Source: CALSMU01 sp965230225 (lineage in GTDB: Bacteria > Bacteroidota > Bacteroidia > Flavobacteriales_D > Parvicellaceae). Taken from it: DNA of 64,000 nucleotides. The notes under the pieces are model-generated. The model worked only from the letters and a program-made list of their open reading frames with translations, was not told where the DNA came from and did no database searches. The DNA lies in assembly GCA_965230225.1 (NCBI GenBank), contig CBDDKM010000010.1, positions 248,001 through 312,000 of the forward strand, in the 5' to 3' direction. Numbering within the stretch: the first letter of the stretch is position 1; each line of letters opens with the position of its first letter. Positions 15,193 through 22,090 of this stretch are shown in pieces. The position numbers and the translations under genes are program-made.

Positions 15193-15471
15193 TTATTTAG
15201 ATCCTCCTGCAATGGCTGGTACTATGCTAATGGTATCAGCCGGAGTGACCTTTGTTTTTTCGTAGTCCAGTGCTTTGATATCCGTAGAATCAACAAAGAT
15301 TCTAACAAAGCTTCTCAGCTGTCCCTGACCGTCTAACAGGTGCTTTTTAATGTTTGGGTGAACCTCGGTTAAGTACTCGATGGTTTCAATTACTGTTCCT
15401 CCTCTGGTATCGATAATTGCTGTATCAGAAGTGAATTTTCTAAGCGGTGTTGGTATAATTACTTTTGCCAT
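15193..15471 (-). CDS. MoaD/ThiS/CysO-like sulfur carrier protein
   Basis: This 92-residue beta-grasp protein should carry sulfur as a C-terminal thiocarboxylate and hand it to the cysteine synthase encoded two genes upstream. The diglycine that must be the C-terminus is at residues 89-90 but is followed by Ser-Lys (PAIAGGSK, stop TAA). It therefore needs trimming before activation. The JAMM-type peptidase encoded just upstream is the obvious candidate, as in QbsE/QbsD. Mycobacterial CysO, the best-studied relative in this pathway, ends directly in GG. Confidence 0.92.
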   Translation of the reverse strand: MAKVIIPTPLRKFTSDTAIIDTRGGTVIETIEYLTEVHPNIKKHLLDGQGQLRSFVRIFVDSTDIKALDYEKTKVTPADTISIVPAIAGGSK

Positions 15472-15485
15472 TTTCTTTCGTTTTT

Positions 15486-15911
15486 TTAGTTATTGATTAC
15501 GGTTTTTATGATTTCTTCTTTAAACTTATTTTCCTCGTTTAGCCTCCAGGATTGAGTTCTTTTAGACCTTCCCTTTTCTACTGAAACAATCAGGTAAGAA
15601 AAATTGGGAAATGCCTGTTTTAAATCGTGTTCTGACGGTACAGAAGGGTGATCAGGATGAGAGTGATACACCCCTAACAATGAAGTCCCTTGTTGCAATG
15701 CGTGTTGTTCTACCTTAATGTAATCCAACGGATCTATTTCAAATCTCCTTCTCTGGTCTCCCTCTTTAGCATTCTCTAACAAATAGACTTCCTGTACCGT
15801 CCTGCTTTGAGCATCTCCTAAAACAAACCCACAGCATTCGTAGGGATAAGTGCTTTCTGCGTGTTGTTCGATTTCCTTTTTCAATTTCAGGTCCAACTCT
15901 ATGATTTCCAT
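15486..15911 (-). CDS. M67-family JAMM metallopeptidase (Mec+-like)
   Basis: The 141-residue protein has the full JAMM zinc site: Glu25 and the block HSHPDHPSVPSEHD with His83, His85, Ser93 and Asp96. In Mycobacterium the relative Mec+ releases cysteine from the CysO-cysteine adduct; in Pseudomonas QbsD trims a carrier's C-terminus. Here, next to a carrier with a two-residue extension, it may do both. The start overlaps the end of the cysteine synthase gene by 13 nt, which supports cotranslation. Confidence 0.93.
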   Translation of the reverse strand: MEIIELDLKLKKEIEQHAESTYPYECCGFVLGDAQSRTVQEVYLLENAKEGDQRRRFEIDPLDYIKVEQHALQQGTSLLGVYHSHPDHPSVPSEHDLKQAFPNFSYLIVSVEKGRSKRTQSWRLNEENKFKEEIIKTVINN

Positions 15912-16855
15912 GATTCGTAGTTATTAAATAGTTCTTTTAATACTTCTCCATACTTTTCTGCATTATCAGGAAATACAGTAACTACAACACCTTCATCAAT
16001 GCTGTTGGCCACCTGAATGGCCCCTGCCAGATTTGCTGCTGCAGATGGGCTAACAAGCAAACCTTCTTTTACTGCTAACTCTTTGATCAAATCGTAGGCA
16101 TCATAAGTAGATACTTCCAAAAAGTTATCTGCTACGCTTTTGTCGTAGAATGCAGGTACAATAGCTGTTTCCATGTGCTTCCATCCTTCCAGTCCATGTA
16201 GTGGCAAGTCAGGTTGTAATGCAGTAAGGTGAATATCGGAGTCCCATTTTTTTAATTTTCTTCCTGTTCCCACAAAGGTTCCACTGGTCCCCAATCCGGC
16301 TACAAAGTGTGTTACCTCTCCGTAGGTTTGCTGAATAATTTCGTCGGCGGTAGAATTGTAATGAGCCTTCCAGTTATTTACATTGGAGTACTGATCCGCA
16401 TAGAAATACAATTCCGGGTTGGCAGCATATAGCTCTTTTGCTTTTTGTTGAGCTTCGTCCGTTCCTCCTACCGGTGAAGTTTGAATCAACTCTGCTCCAA
16501 AGGCTTCAAGCATCTTCTTTCTCTCCTCCGATGCATTTTTTGGAAGCAATAACTTTACTCTGATTCCCAATGCCGCACCTATTGCAGCGTAAGCAATTCC
16601 TGTGTTACCACTGGTAGCATCCAATAAAATTTTATCTTCATTCAACTCTCCTGAGTAAATGGCTTCGCTAATAATGTTATAAGCTGCCCTGGCTTTTACG
16701 CTTCCTCCCAATTGATTCCACTCCAGCTTGGCATATACTTTTACTCCAGGCTTTTTGTAGATCCTGTCTAAAGCAATTAGTGGTGTATTACCAATAAAGC
16801 TCTTCAGTCTTCTAACATTCTTAACTAATTCCTGAGAAATGGTAAGTGTTTCCAT
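15899..16855 (-). CDS. cysM: PLP-dependent cysteine synthase (CysM type)
   Basis: The 318-residue fold-type II PLP enzyme has the Schiff-base lysine K54 in GGSVKARAA, the phosphate-binding SGNTG block and a GLGTSGTF loop. The genomic partners (sulfur carrier, MoeB-rhodanese, JAMM peptidase) point to a CysM that takes sulfur from a protein thiocarboxylate, as in Mycobacterium, rather than from free sulfide. The operon also makes sulfide through sulfite reductase, so sulfide could feed the carrier or the enzyme directly. Acceptor specificity (O-acetylserine or O-phosphoserine) cannot be read from the sequence alone. Confidence 0.93.
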   Translation of the reverse strand: METLTISQELVKNVRRLKSFIGNTPLIALDRIYKKPGVKVYAKLEWNQLGGSVKARAAYNIISEAIYSGELNEDKILLDATSGNTGIAYAAIGAALGIRVKLLLPKNASEERKKMLEAFGAELIQTSPVGGTDEAQQKAKELYAANPELYFYADQYSNVNNWKAHYNSTADEIIQQTYGEVTHFVAGLGTSGTFVGTGRKLKKWDSDIHLTALQPDLPLHGLEGWKHMETAIVPAFYDKSVADNFLEVSTYDAYDLIKELAVKEGLLVSPSAAANLAGAIQVANSIDEGVVVTVFPDNAEKYGEVLKELFNNYESWKS

Positions 16856-16860
16856 GATGG

Positions 16861-17076
16861 TTAATTCTTAACTGGTTTAATGCCCCATGTTACTCTGGCC
16901 CAAAGGCGTTCGTTAACGAAGAACAGGGTTAATTTGACAATGAAATCTGCCAATCCGATTTGTACGGATGAGCTGATATCTCCGGTGAATAAGAAGGCAA
17001 CTGTAAAGGTGGCCAGGGTAGCCATTACTCTGTAAGTCAATCCTTTTACAATACTTCTGCGTTTAGTTTCTTTCAT
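16861..17076 (-). CDS. DUF2061 small membrane protein
   Basis: This 71-residue protein begins with the RSIVKGLTYRVMATLATF block of DUF2061 and has two predicted membrane helices (about 15-32 and 38-58). The family is often found beside sulfate assimilation genes; its role is not established. Its ATG overlaps the end of the siroheme gene by 14 nt and the next gene follows after 5 nt, so it is a true operon member. Confidence 0.9.
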   Translation of the reverse strand: MKETKRRSIVKGLTYRVMATLATFTVAFLFTGDISSSVQIGLADFIVKLTLFFVNERLWARVTWGIKPVKN

Positions 17077-17653
17077 GATTGATTAGGTTAGCTGTAATTG
17101 TGTTTAGTTCTTTTACTTTTTGAGCAAATGACCCGGTTAGTTTACTTCTGATCTGAGCTAAATTGTTTAGCGTATCTGGTAGGTTATCAGGTATTATTTC
17201 CTCCAATATTTCTCTAAATCTTTTGGCAAATGTTGGCGACTTTCCATTGGTTGATATGGCCACTTTTAAATCGCCTTTTGTTACAATCGACCCCAGATAG
17301 AAGTCGCATAAATCCGGTGTATCTGCAACATTGGCCAGGATGTTTCTTTGGTTCGCCTCTGCCTTTATTTCTCCATTTAATTCCTTACTGTTGGTAGCTG
17401 ATAAGACCAGCTTTACCCCGTTTAAATCATCTGAATCGAAAGGCTTTAAAATCGCTTTTACATTCTGGTGATCCAGTACCAAATCGGTGATTTCGGAGTT
17501 AATTTCTGGCGCCACCACTTTTACTTGTGCATCCGGACTGTTTTTTAACAAAAAAGACAGTTTTTCCCTTGCCACATTTCCTCCGCCCACAATCAGTACT
17601 TTAACCTGATTCAGCTTAAGGAATACCGGGTACAATTGATTGATTGTGCTCAT
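17063..17653 (-). CDS. Precorrin-2 dehydrogenase / sirohydrochlorin ferrochelatase (Met8-like)
   Basis: This protein completes siroheme, the sulfite reductase cofactor, by oxidising precorrin-2 and inserting iron. It matches the N-terminal part of CysG: a NAD-binding VLIVGGGNVAREK loop, then DLCDFYLGSIV and ISTNGKSPTFAKRFRE. I start it at ATG 17653 (196 aa); the longer frame to 17695 would begin inside cobA and adds residues with no homology. It sits between cobA and the DUF2061 gene. Confidence 0.93.
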   Translation of the reverse strand: MSTINQLYPVFLKLNQVKVLIVGGGNVAREKLSFLLKNSPDAQVKVVAPEINSEITDLVLDHQNVKAILKPFDSDDLNGVKLVLSATNSKELNGEIKAEANQRNILANVADTPDLCDFYLGSIVTKGDLKVAISTNGKSPTFAKRFREILEEIIPDNLPDTLNNLAQIRSKLTGSFAQKVKELNTITANLINHERN

Positions 17654-17657
17654 GATT

Positions 17658-18446
17658 CTAGTTTTTGTTGTAAGGCAGAGATAACTCTTGCTCAATGAAT
17701 TGATAAACGTACTTTGGGTGTTGCCCTACTACCTCTCCCAGAACAATTATGGCAGGTGTTCCAATTCCTTTCGCATCCGCTCTTTGTGCGATGTTACTCA
17801 CCTTCCCCAATACAACTTTCTCGTTGGGCAAAGAGCCATTTTGGATAACTGCCACCGGTAATTCTCCTCTACCCTGCGCCTGATATAAGCTGGCAATTTG
17901 TTCCAACTTTCTTCTCCCCATCAGCACCACTACCGTAGCAGTAGATTGGGCTGCCAGTTTTAAATCTGCCGAAATACTTCCATCACTTTTGGTTCCTGTT
18001 AGTACCCAAAAGCTTTCGTTAACATTTCTCTGGGTAAGAGAAATTCCTTGTAAGGCGGGAAGGGAAGTTGAACTGCTTAAACCTGGTATTACTTCATTCT
18101 CAACACCGTAGTTTGCCGCAAATTCAACTTCTTCTTTACCTCGACCGAAAACAAAAGGATCTCCTCCTTTTAATCTTACTACTTCGCCAAATGTTAGTGC
18201 ATATTTTACAATTAGCTTATTGATTTGTTCTTGCTTAAAACTGTGTTTTCCTGCTCTTTTTCCTACAAAAACTTTAACTGCATCTTTTGGTATTTCATCC
18301 AATAAATCGGTGTGTACCAAAGCATCATATAGTACTACTTTTGCTTTTTGAAGAGCCTTCAACCCTTTTACACTGATCAGTTCCGGATCTCCCGGCCCTG
18401 CTCCAACAAGGATTAATTTTGGTTTACTTTTTATTCTTGTGTTCAT
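17658..18446 (-). CDS. cobA: Uroporphyrinogen-III C-methyltransferase (SUMT)
   Basis: CobA/SUMT methylates uroporphyrinogen III twice with S-adenosylmethionine, the first step toward siroheme. The 262-residue protein shows the family blocks LVGAGPGDPELISVKG, YDALVH, RLKGGDPFVFGRG and the ending TPAIIVLGEVV. It follows the sulfite reductase gene by 42 nt and precedes the Met8-like gene by 4 nt, so the whole siroheme route from uroporphyrinogen III lies inside the operon. Confidence 0.97.
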   Translation of the reverse strand: MNTRIKSKPKLILVGAGPGDPELISVKGLKALQKAKVVLYDALVHTDLLDEIPKDAVKVFVGKRAGKHSFKQEQINKLIVKYALTFGEVVRLKGGDPFVFGRGKEEVEFAANYGVENEVIPGLSSSTSLPALQGISLTQRNVNESFWVLTGTKSDGSISADLKLAAQSTATVVVLMGRRKLEQIASLYQAQGRGELPVAVIQNGSLPNEKVVLGKVSNIAQRADAKGIGTPAIIVLGEVVGQHPKYVYQFIEQELSLPYNKN

Positions 18447-18488
18447 TTTAATTCTTCATAATGGTGAATAATTCCACCCGGTTAATTG

Positions 18489-20567
18489 TTATTGCTCGCT
18501 ATAGCTCTTTGAGTCATTGTAAAACCTGGATGCATCGTTGAAATACTCCAGAGCAAACTCTACTGATGGCTCGCGATCTTTAATTTTAAAAGTCAATTCT
18601 CTAAAGCTGGATTTAAGAGGAAACTCTCCTGTTTCCACAAATACTTTATCGAATGCTTCTATGATTTGTGCCTGCGAATTGGTCTTCTCTCCTTTTTGAG
18701 TTAACAAAGCTTTCGCTGAATTGATTAGTGAGGCATAACTGAAATAGATAGAATCTGCATACTTGGTATCTTCCAATGCTACTTTAGCATTATCCAGTTT
18801 CTCCTCACTTTCAAAAATCAAGGTGGAAACCAAATCGATGGTAACACCAGCACATTCTCCCACTCCGATAGCTTGTTGATAAACTTCCTCACTTCCCCAA
18901 TCCACAAAATCTAACTCGTTTACACTGCTTGTATCCGCAAAAGGCTTAAGCAACTCGTAGAAATAAGGCTTTCCCTGTCTTTCGAAATATTGATAGTACT
19001 TTTCATTTTCTTCCTGGTTATCCAGATAGTCGTTGATTAACTCATCCAATACTTCTACTCCTCTCTTAGAAGGGACCTTGATAACCTTTTCCGCTACTCT
19101 GGCATCTCCATCGCCTTTTAACCCTCCCCCTAATAATACTTGAAGAGCAGGCAATACTTTCTTTTCTACTCGAGAGCTACTTCCATGAAACCCGATGCTC
19201 GCCAAACTATGTTGACCACAAGAGTTCATACACCCACTAATCTTAATTTGCAGATCCTTGTTGTAGATCAAGTTTGGAAACTCTGCCTCTAAATAATCCG
19301 AAGCAATCGACGCAAACGAAGTACTATTCGTGATTCCCAGATTACAAGTATCTGTTCCGGGGCATGAAGTGATATCTACCGTACTTTCGGCTCCTGCTTC
19401 TGCAAGGTTTAACTCCTTTAACTCTAAATAAAGTGGTTTCAAAAGGTTCTTAGAAATGTACTTCAACACTAGTCCCTGAGACACCGTAAACCGAAGATCG
19501 TTAGATGCGTACTTTCTCACTACTTCAACCAGTTTTCTGGTGATCTCCGTGGTGATATCTCCATTCGGAATTCTCAATTTAACGGCATAGTACCCTTCTT
19601 GTTTTTGCTGATATACATTAGCTACATACCAACTGCTATACCCTTCGATTTCGGTTTCTTCCGGAACTAAAGCAGCATCACCATAAACTACTACTTGGTT
19701 TAGGTCTATGTCAAACTTTACTGCTCTCGCCTCTGGCGACACTGCTTTCTGTTCCTCTTCAACCAACTTTAAAAACTCCTCTACTCCTATCTTTTTAATT
19801 AAAAACTTTAACCTTGCTCTGTTTCTATTGGCTCGCTCACCGTAACGATCAAATATTCTTAATACCGCCTCGGTAAACGGAATGATCTCTTCTACTTCCA
19901 AAAAATCGTAAATCGGAATGGCGAAATGTGGTTGTGCTCCTAACCCTCCGGCCAGTAATACTTTAAATCCTCTTTTACCGTCTTTTACCTTTGCTATAAA
20001 TCCAAGGTCATTGATAAAAGTGAAAGCCGAATCCTTTTCAGATCCTGAGAAAGCAATCTTAAATTTTCTTCCCAGATCCTGATTTACAGGATTTCTCAAT
20101 AGGTACTTGAAGGTCGCATCTGCATAAGGTGTTACATCAAAAGCTTCCTCCGGGTCGATCCCTGCAAAAGCAGATGCTGTAATGTTTCTAACGGTATTAC
20201 CACATGCTTCTCTTATTGTAACTGCATCTTTTTCCAGTTCCTCCCAAAGTTGTGGTGTACGATCCAAACTTACATAGTGTATTTGAACGTCCTGGCGGGT
20301 AGTGATGTGTAGCTTACCAATGGAATATTCGTCCGAAACATCTGCAATTCTCAGTAATTGTTCCGTGGTAACCTTACCGTAAGGAAGCTTAATTCTGATC
20401 ATCTGAACTCCAGGCTGGCGTTGTCCGTAGACTCCTCTGGCTAAACGAAGACTTTTGAATTTATCTTCACTTAATTTTCCGGTTTTAAAGGCCTCTATTT
20501 TTTGCCCTAATTCAATGATGTCTTGCTCAACTACTGGATTTTCTATTTCTGTTCTGAAGCTTTGCAT
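18489..20567 (-). CDS. Ferredoxin-type sulfite reductase with C-terminal HEPN-like extension
   Basis: The enzyme reduces sulfite to sulfide with siroheme and a [4Fe-4S] cluster. The four cluster/siroheme cysteines are C402, C408 (CPGTDTC) and C446, C450 (CMNSC). The first ~550 residues are the nitrite/sulfite reductase core; about 140 further residues form a helical HEPN-like domain often seen in Bacteroidota homologs. Context fixes sulfite rather than nitrite as substrate. ATG 20567 (692 aa) is the start: an in-frame ATG at 20651 would translate the attenuator terminator itself. First gene of the operon. Confidence 0.95.
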   Translation of the reverse strand: MQSFRTEIENPVVEQDIIELGQKIEAFKTGKLSEDKFKSLRLARGVYGQRQPGVQMIRIKLPYGKVTTEQLLRIADVSDEYSIGKLHITTRQDVQIHYVSLDRTPQLWEELEKDAVTIREACGNTVRNITASAFAGIDPEEAFDVTPYADATFKYLLRNPVNQDLGRKFKIAFSGSEKDSAFTFINDLGFIAKVKDGKRGFKVLLAGGLGAQPHFAIPIYDFLEVEEIIPFTEAVLRIFDRYGERANRNRARLKFLIKKIGVEEFLKLVEEEQKAVSPEARAVKFDIDLNQVVVYGDAALVPEETEIEGYSSWYVANVYQQKQEGYYAVKLRIPNGDITTEITRKLVEVVRKYASNDLRFTVSQGLVLKYISKNLLKPLYLELKELNLAEAGAESTVDITSCPGTDTCNLGITNSTSFASIASDYLEAEFPNLIYNKDLQIKISGCMNSCGQHSLASIGFHGSSSRVEKKVLPALQVLLGGGLKGDGDARVAEKVIKVPSKRGVEVLDELINDYLDNQEENEKYYQYFERQGKPYFYELLKPFADTSSVNELDFVDWGSEEVYQQAIGVGECAGVTIDLVSTLIFESEEKLDNAKVALEDTKYADSIYFSYASLINSAKALLTQKGEKTNSQAQIIEAFDKVFVETGEFPLKSSFRELTFKIKDREPSVEFALEYFNDASRFYNDSKSYSEQ

Positions 20568-20616
20568 TTTCTTTTTTGATTGAAGTTTATTGTTTGATTT
20601 TCTTGTTTTCGGCCAT

Positions 20617-20648
20617 AAAAAAAGCCTTCCCGGTGTGGGAAGGCTTTT
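20617..20648 (-). terminator. Attenuator terminator 2 of the sulfur operon
   Basis: On the minus strand AAAGCCTTCCC and GGGAAGGCTTT form an 11-bp stem around ACACC, followed by seven T residues. It lies between leader peptide 2 and the sulfite reductase start, and its stem is almost identical to those of terminator 1 and the asnA attenuator. Confidence 0.9.
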
Positions 20649-20670
20649 CAATTCTATCTCTGATTAGAAA

Positions 20671-20778
20671 CTAATTTCTACAGAATTGTTGGTACAGCAT
20701 TCCCATTACGCTTATTCGCATACAGCACATACAACACATACACATCATATTTTGTACTTGGAAATTCATGTTCAACAT
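20671..20778 (-). CDS. Cys/Met-rich leader peptide 2 (35 aa)
   Basis: The minus-strand frame from ATG 20778 to TAG 20671 encodes 35 residues with nine Met and six Cys, including the run MMCMCCMCCM (residues 11-20). Such a run is extremely unlikely by chance and fits a ribosome-stalling sensor of Cys-tRNA and Met-tRNA supply. The segment TGGGAA (20700-20705), just after the run, can pair with TTCCCA in the 5' arm of terminator 2. The plus-strand His/Thr-rich frame here is its shadow. Confidence 0.85.
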   Translation of the reverse strand: MLNMNFQVQNMMCMCCMCCMRISVMGMLYQQFCRN

Positions 20779-20811
20779 TTTAGTTATTCGCTATTATTAA
20801 TTTTTAAATCA

Positions 20812-20847
20812 AAAAAAAAGCCCTCCCGGATATTCGGGAAGGCTTTT
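20812..20847 (-). terminator. Attenuator terminator 1 of the sulfur operon
   Basis: On the minus strand AAGCCTTCCCG pairs with CGGGAGGGCTT (11 bp, one wobble), followed by nine T residues. It lies between leader peptide 1 and leader peptide 2. Confidence 0.9.
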
Positions 20848-20880
20848 ATCAATTTCGTTTATCTTATTTTCAGACAATAC

Positions 20881-20887
20881 CCTTCCC
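20881..20887 (-). promoter_or_regulatory. Candidate antiterminator segment of attenuator 1
   Basis: GGGAAGG (minus strand) begins 5 nt after the stop codon of leader peptide 1 and is perfectly complementary to CCTTCCC in the 5' arm of terminator 1 (20836-20842). A ribosome at the stop codon would mask it; one stalled earlier would not. Confidence 0.6.
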
Positions 20888-20892
20888 TTACG

Positions 20893-20955
20893 TTAACGCA
20901 TCATAAAACAACACATGTTGTTCATTTTTGCCGTATGGAATTGTTTTGTCGTCAT
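20893..20955 (-). CDS. Cys/Met-rich leader peptide 1 (20 aa, or 10 aa from the inner ATG)
   Basis: The frame from ATG 20955 to TAA 20893 ends in MNNMCCFMMR. An inner ATG at 20925 gives exactly these ten residues, four Met and two Cys. It starts about 15-45 nt after the predicted transcription start and is followed by an antiterminator segment and terminator 1, so it reads as the first of two tandem Cys/Met attenuators. Confidence 0.75.
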   Translation of the reverse strand: MTTKQFHTAKMNNMCCFMMR

Positions 20956-20975
20956 TTCTTGTTCTAATTCTGGCA

Positions 20976-21008
20976 CAAATGTATGTACAAAAAAAATTAG
21001 GTTCCAAA
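20976..21008 (-). promoter_or_regulatory. Promoter of the sulfur operon
   Basis: On the minus strand TTTG (21005-21008), 21 nt spacing and TACATTTG (20976-20983) match the Bacteroidota -33/-7 consensus. Transcription would start near 20969, just ahead of leader peptide 1. The same spacing is seen at the padR promoter. Confidence 0.75.
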
Positions 21009-21136
21009 TAAAATTTCAATTTTTCCATTTTTTTGCCCTACTACCAAAGAATAGTTTAACGATTCAAAACACACCTCCTAAACCGTTTAAAATGGACACA
21101 TTGAAAAACGAAATACCCCTATCAAAAAAGCCCTAA

Positions 21137-22090
21137 TTATTTTTTTAGTTTACTTCTTAAAATAAAACCATCAAAGACCTGAACAAGGTATAAATCTTCT
21201 TTGTAAATGATTCCGGTGGAGCTACAAGAGATAAGTCCACCAACATCGCTAAGCAGTACTTTTTTATCTCCAGACACCGGATTAATCTGGTAAACCACAG
21301 AAGGTGACCATACCTCGGAAGACTTAACATGTTTAGCAAATTTCCTGAAGTTAATGTGAGAAGTAACAATTAGCTGATTTTGGTATGCTGTAATATTATC
21401 TGCACCCCTAACTTTGACTACTTTCCGAGCCCTCCACTTTCCGTTAGGTTTTAATTCTAAACGAAATAACTTATGGCTAAATGTGGTAGAAAAATAGACC
21501 TCTTCTCCCAAAGCCATCACACCGTTGGCCATCCATTTTCTTTTTGCTAAAATTTCATTTCCATTTTTATGTTTAACGAGTTTACCTCCCAGCTTTCCGT
21601 CGTGAGAATAAATAAACTCATTTGTAGAAACAGCAAGAACATCATTGGGATGGCCAATAATATCAGTAAATATATGATCCTCCACGAGGCTATCTTCAAA
21701 GATTTTAAACCGAATTATTTCCGACTTTTTCTTTTCCGGATGATTAGTAGCAAACAAGAAATGTTCTCCATTTACTGAAAGGATATCCCCTCCTATTGGG
21801 TGAAATACATGAGTAGAATCCTTAAATACTACTTTAAGAGCACGATTAAAATCTTCTTTAAAATCATACTCCCAGATGGCTCCTTGCGTTATTCCCTCTC
21901 TTCTTTCGTTACAAATAACCAATAATCGATCATAGCTCCCAAAAGTATCCAGTACCATGTCTTCGGGACCGTCTGCAACAGGAATAACCTGATGAGACTC
22001 GTATTCTACTTCCTGATCAGGTATGGACGCACAGGAAACCAGAAGCACCAATAGCAATGGAATGATATTACTCTTTAAACTGAAGGTCAT
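21137..22090 (-). CDS. Paraoxonase/SMP-30-like beta-propeller lipoprotein
   Basis: A lipoprotein signal (LLLVLLVSC) precedes about 300 residues with repeated beta-rich blades. The pieces HPIGGD, GHPNDV, MANGVM and RGADNI correspond in order to the calcium-binding Asn/Asp segments of serum paraoxonase-like arylesterases. It may be an exported esterase or lactonase; the substrate is unknown. I start at ATG 22090 (317 aa), which gives a clean signal peptide; the longer frame to 22111 overlaps the ABC gene further. The start overlaps the end of the ABC transporter gene by 23 nt. Confidence 0.75.
   Translation of the reverse strand: MTFSLKSNIIPLLLVLLVSCASIPDQEVEYESHQVIPVADGPEDMVLDTFGSYDRLLVICNERREGITQGAIWEYDFKEDFNRALKVVFKDSTHVFHPIGGDILSVNGEHFLFATNHPEKKKSEIIRFKIFEDSLVEDHIFTDIIGHPNDVLAVSTNEFIYSHDGKLGGKLVKHKNGNEILAKRKWMANGVMALGEEVYFSTTFSHKLFRLELKPNGKWRARKVVKVRGADNITAYQNQLIVTSHINFRKFAKHVKSSEVWSPSVVYQINPVSGDKKVLLSDVGGLISCSSTGIIYKEDLYLVQVFDGFILRSKLKK

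Noticed and set aside
20568..20651. N-terminal extension of sulfite reductase up to ATG 20651
   Set aside because: The 28 extra residues are the translation of attenuator terminator 2; conserved protein begins at ATG 20567.
20686..20967. Plus-strand frame rich in His and Thr opposite the sulfur leader region
   Set aside because: It is the antisense of leader peptide 2 (Cys/Met codons read backwards give His/Thr) and of the terminators; it has no start context or family.
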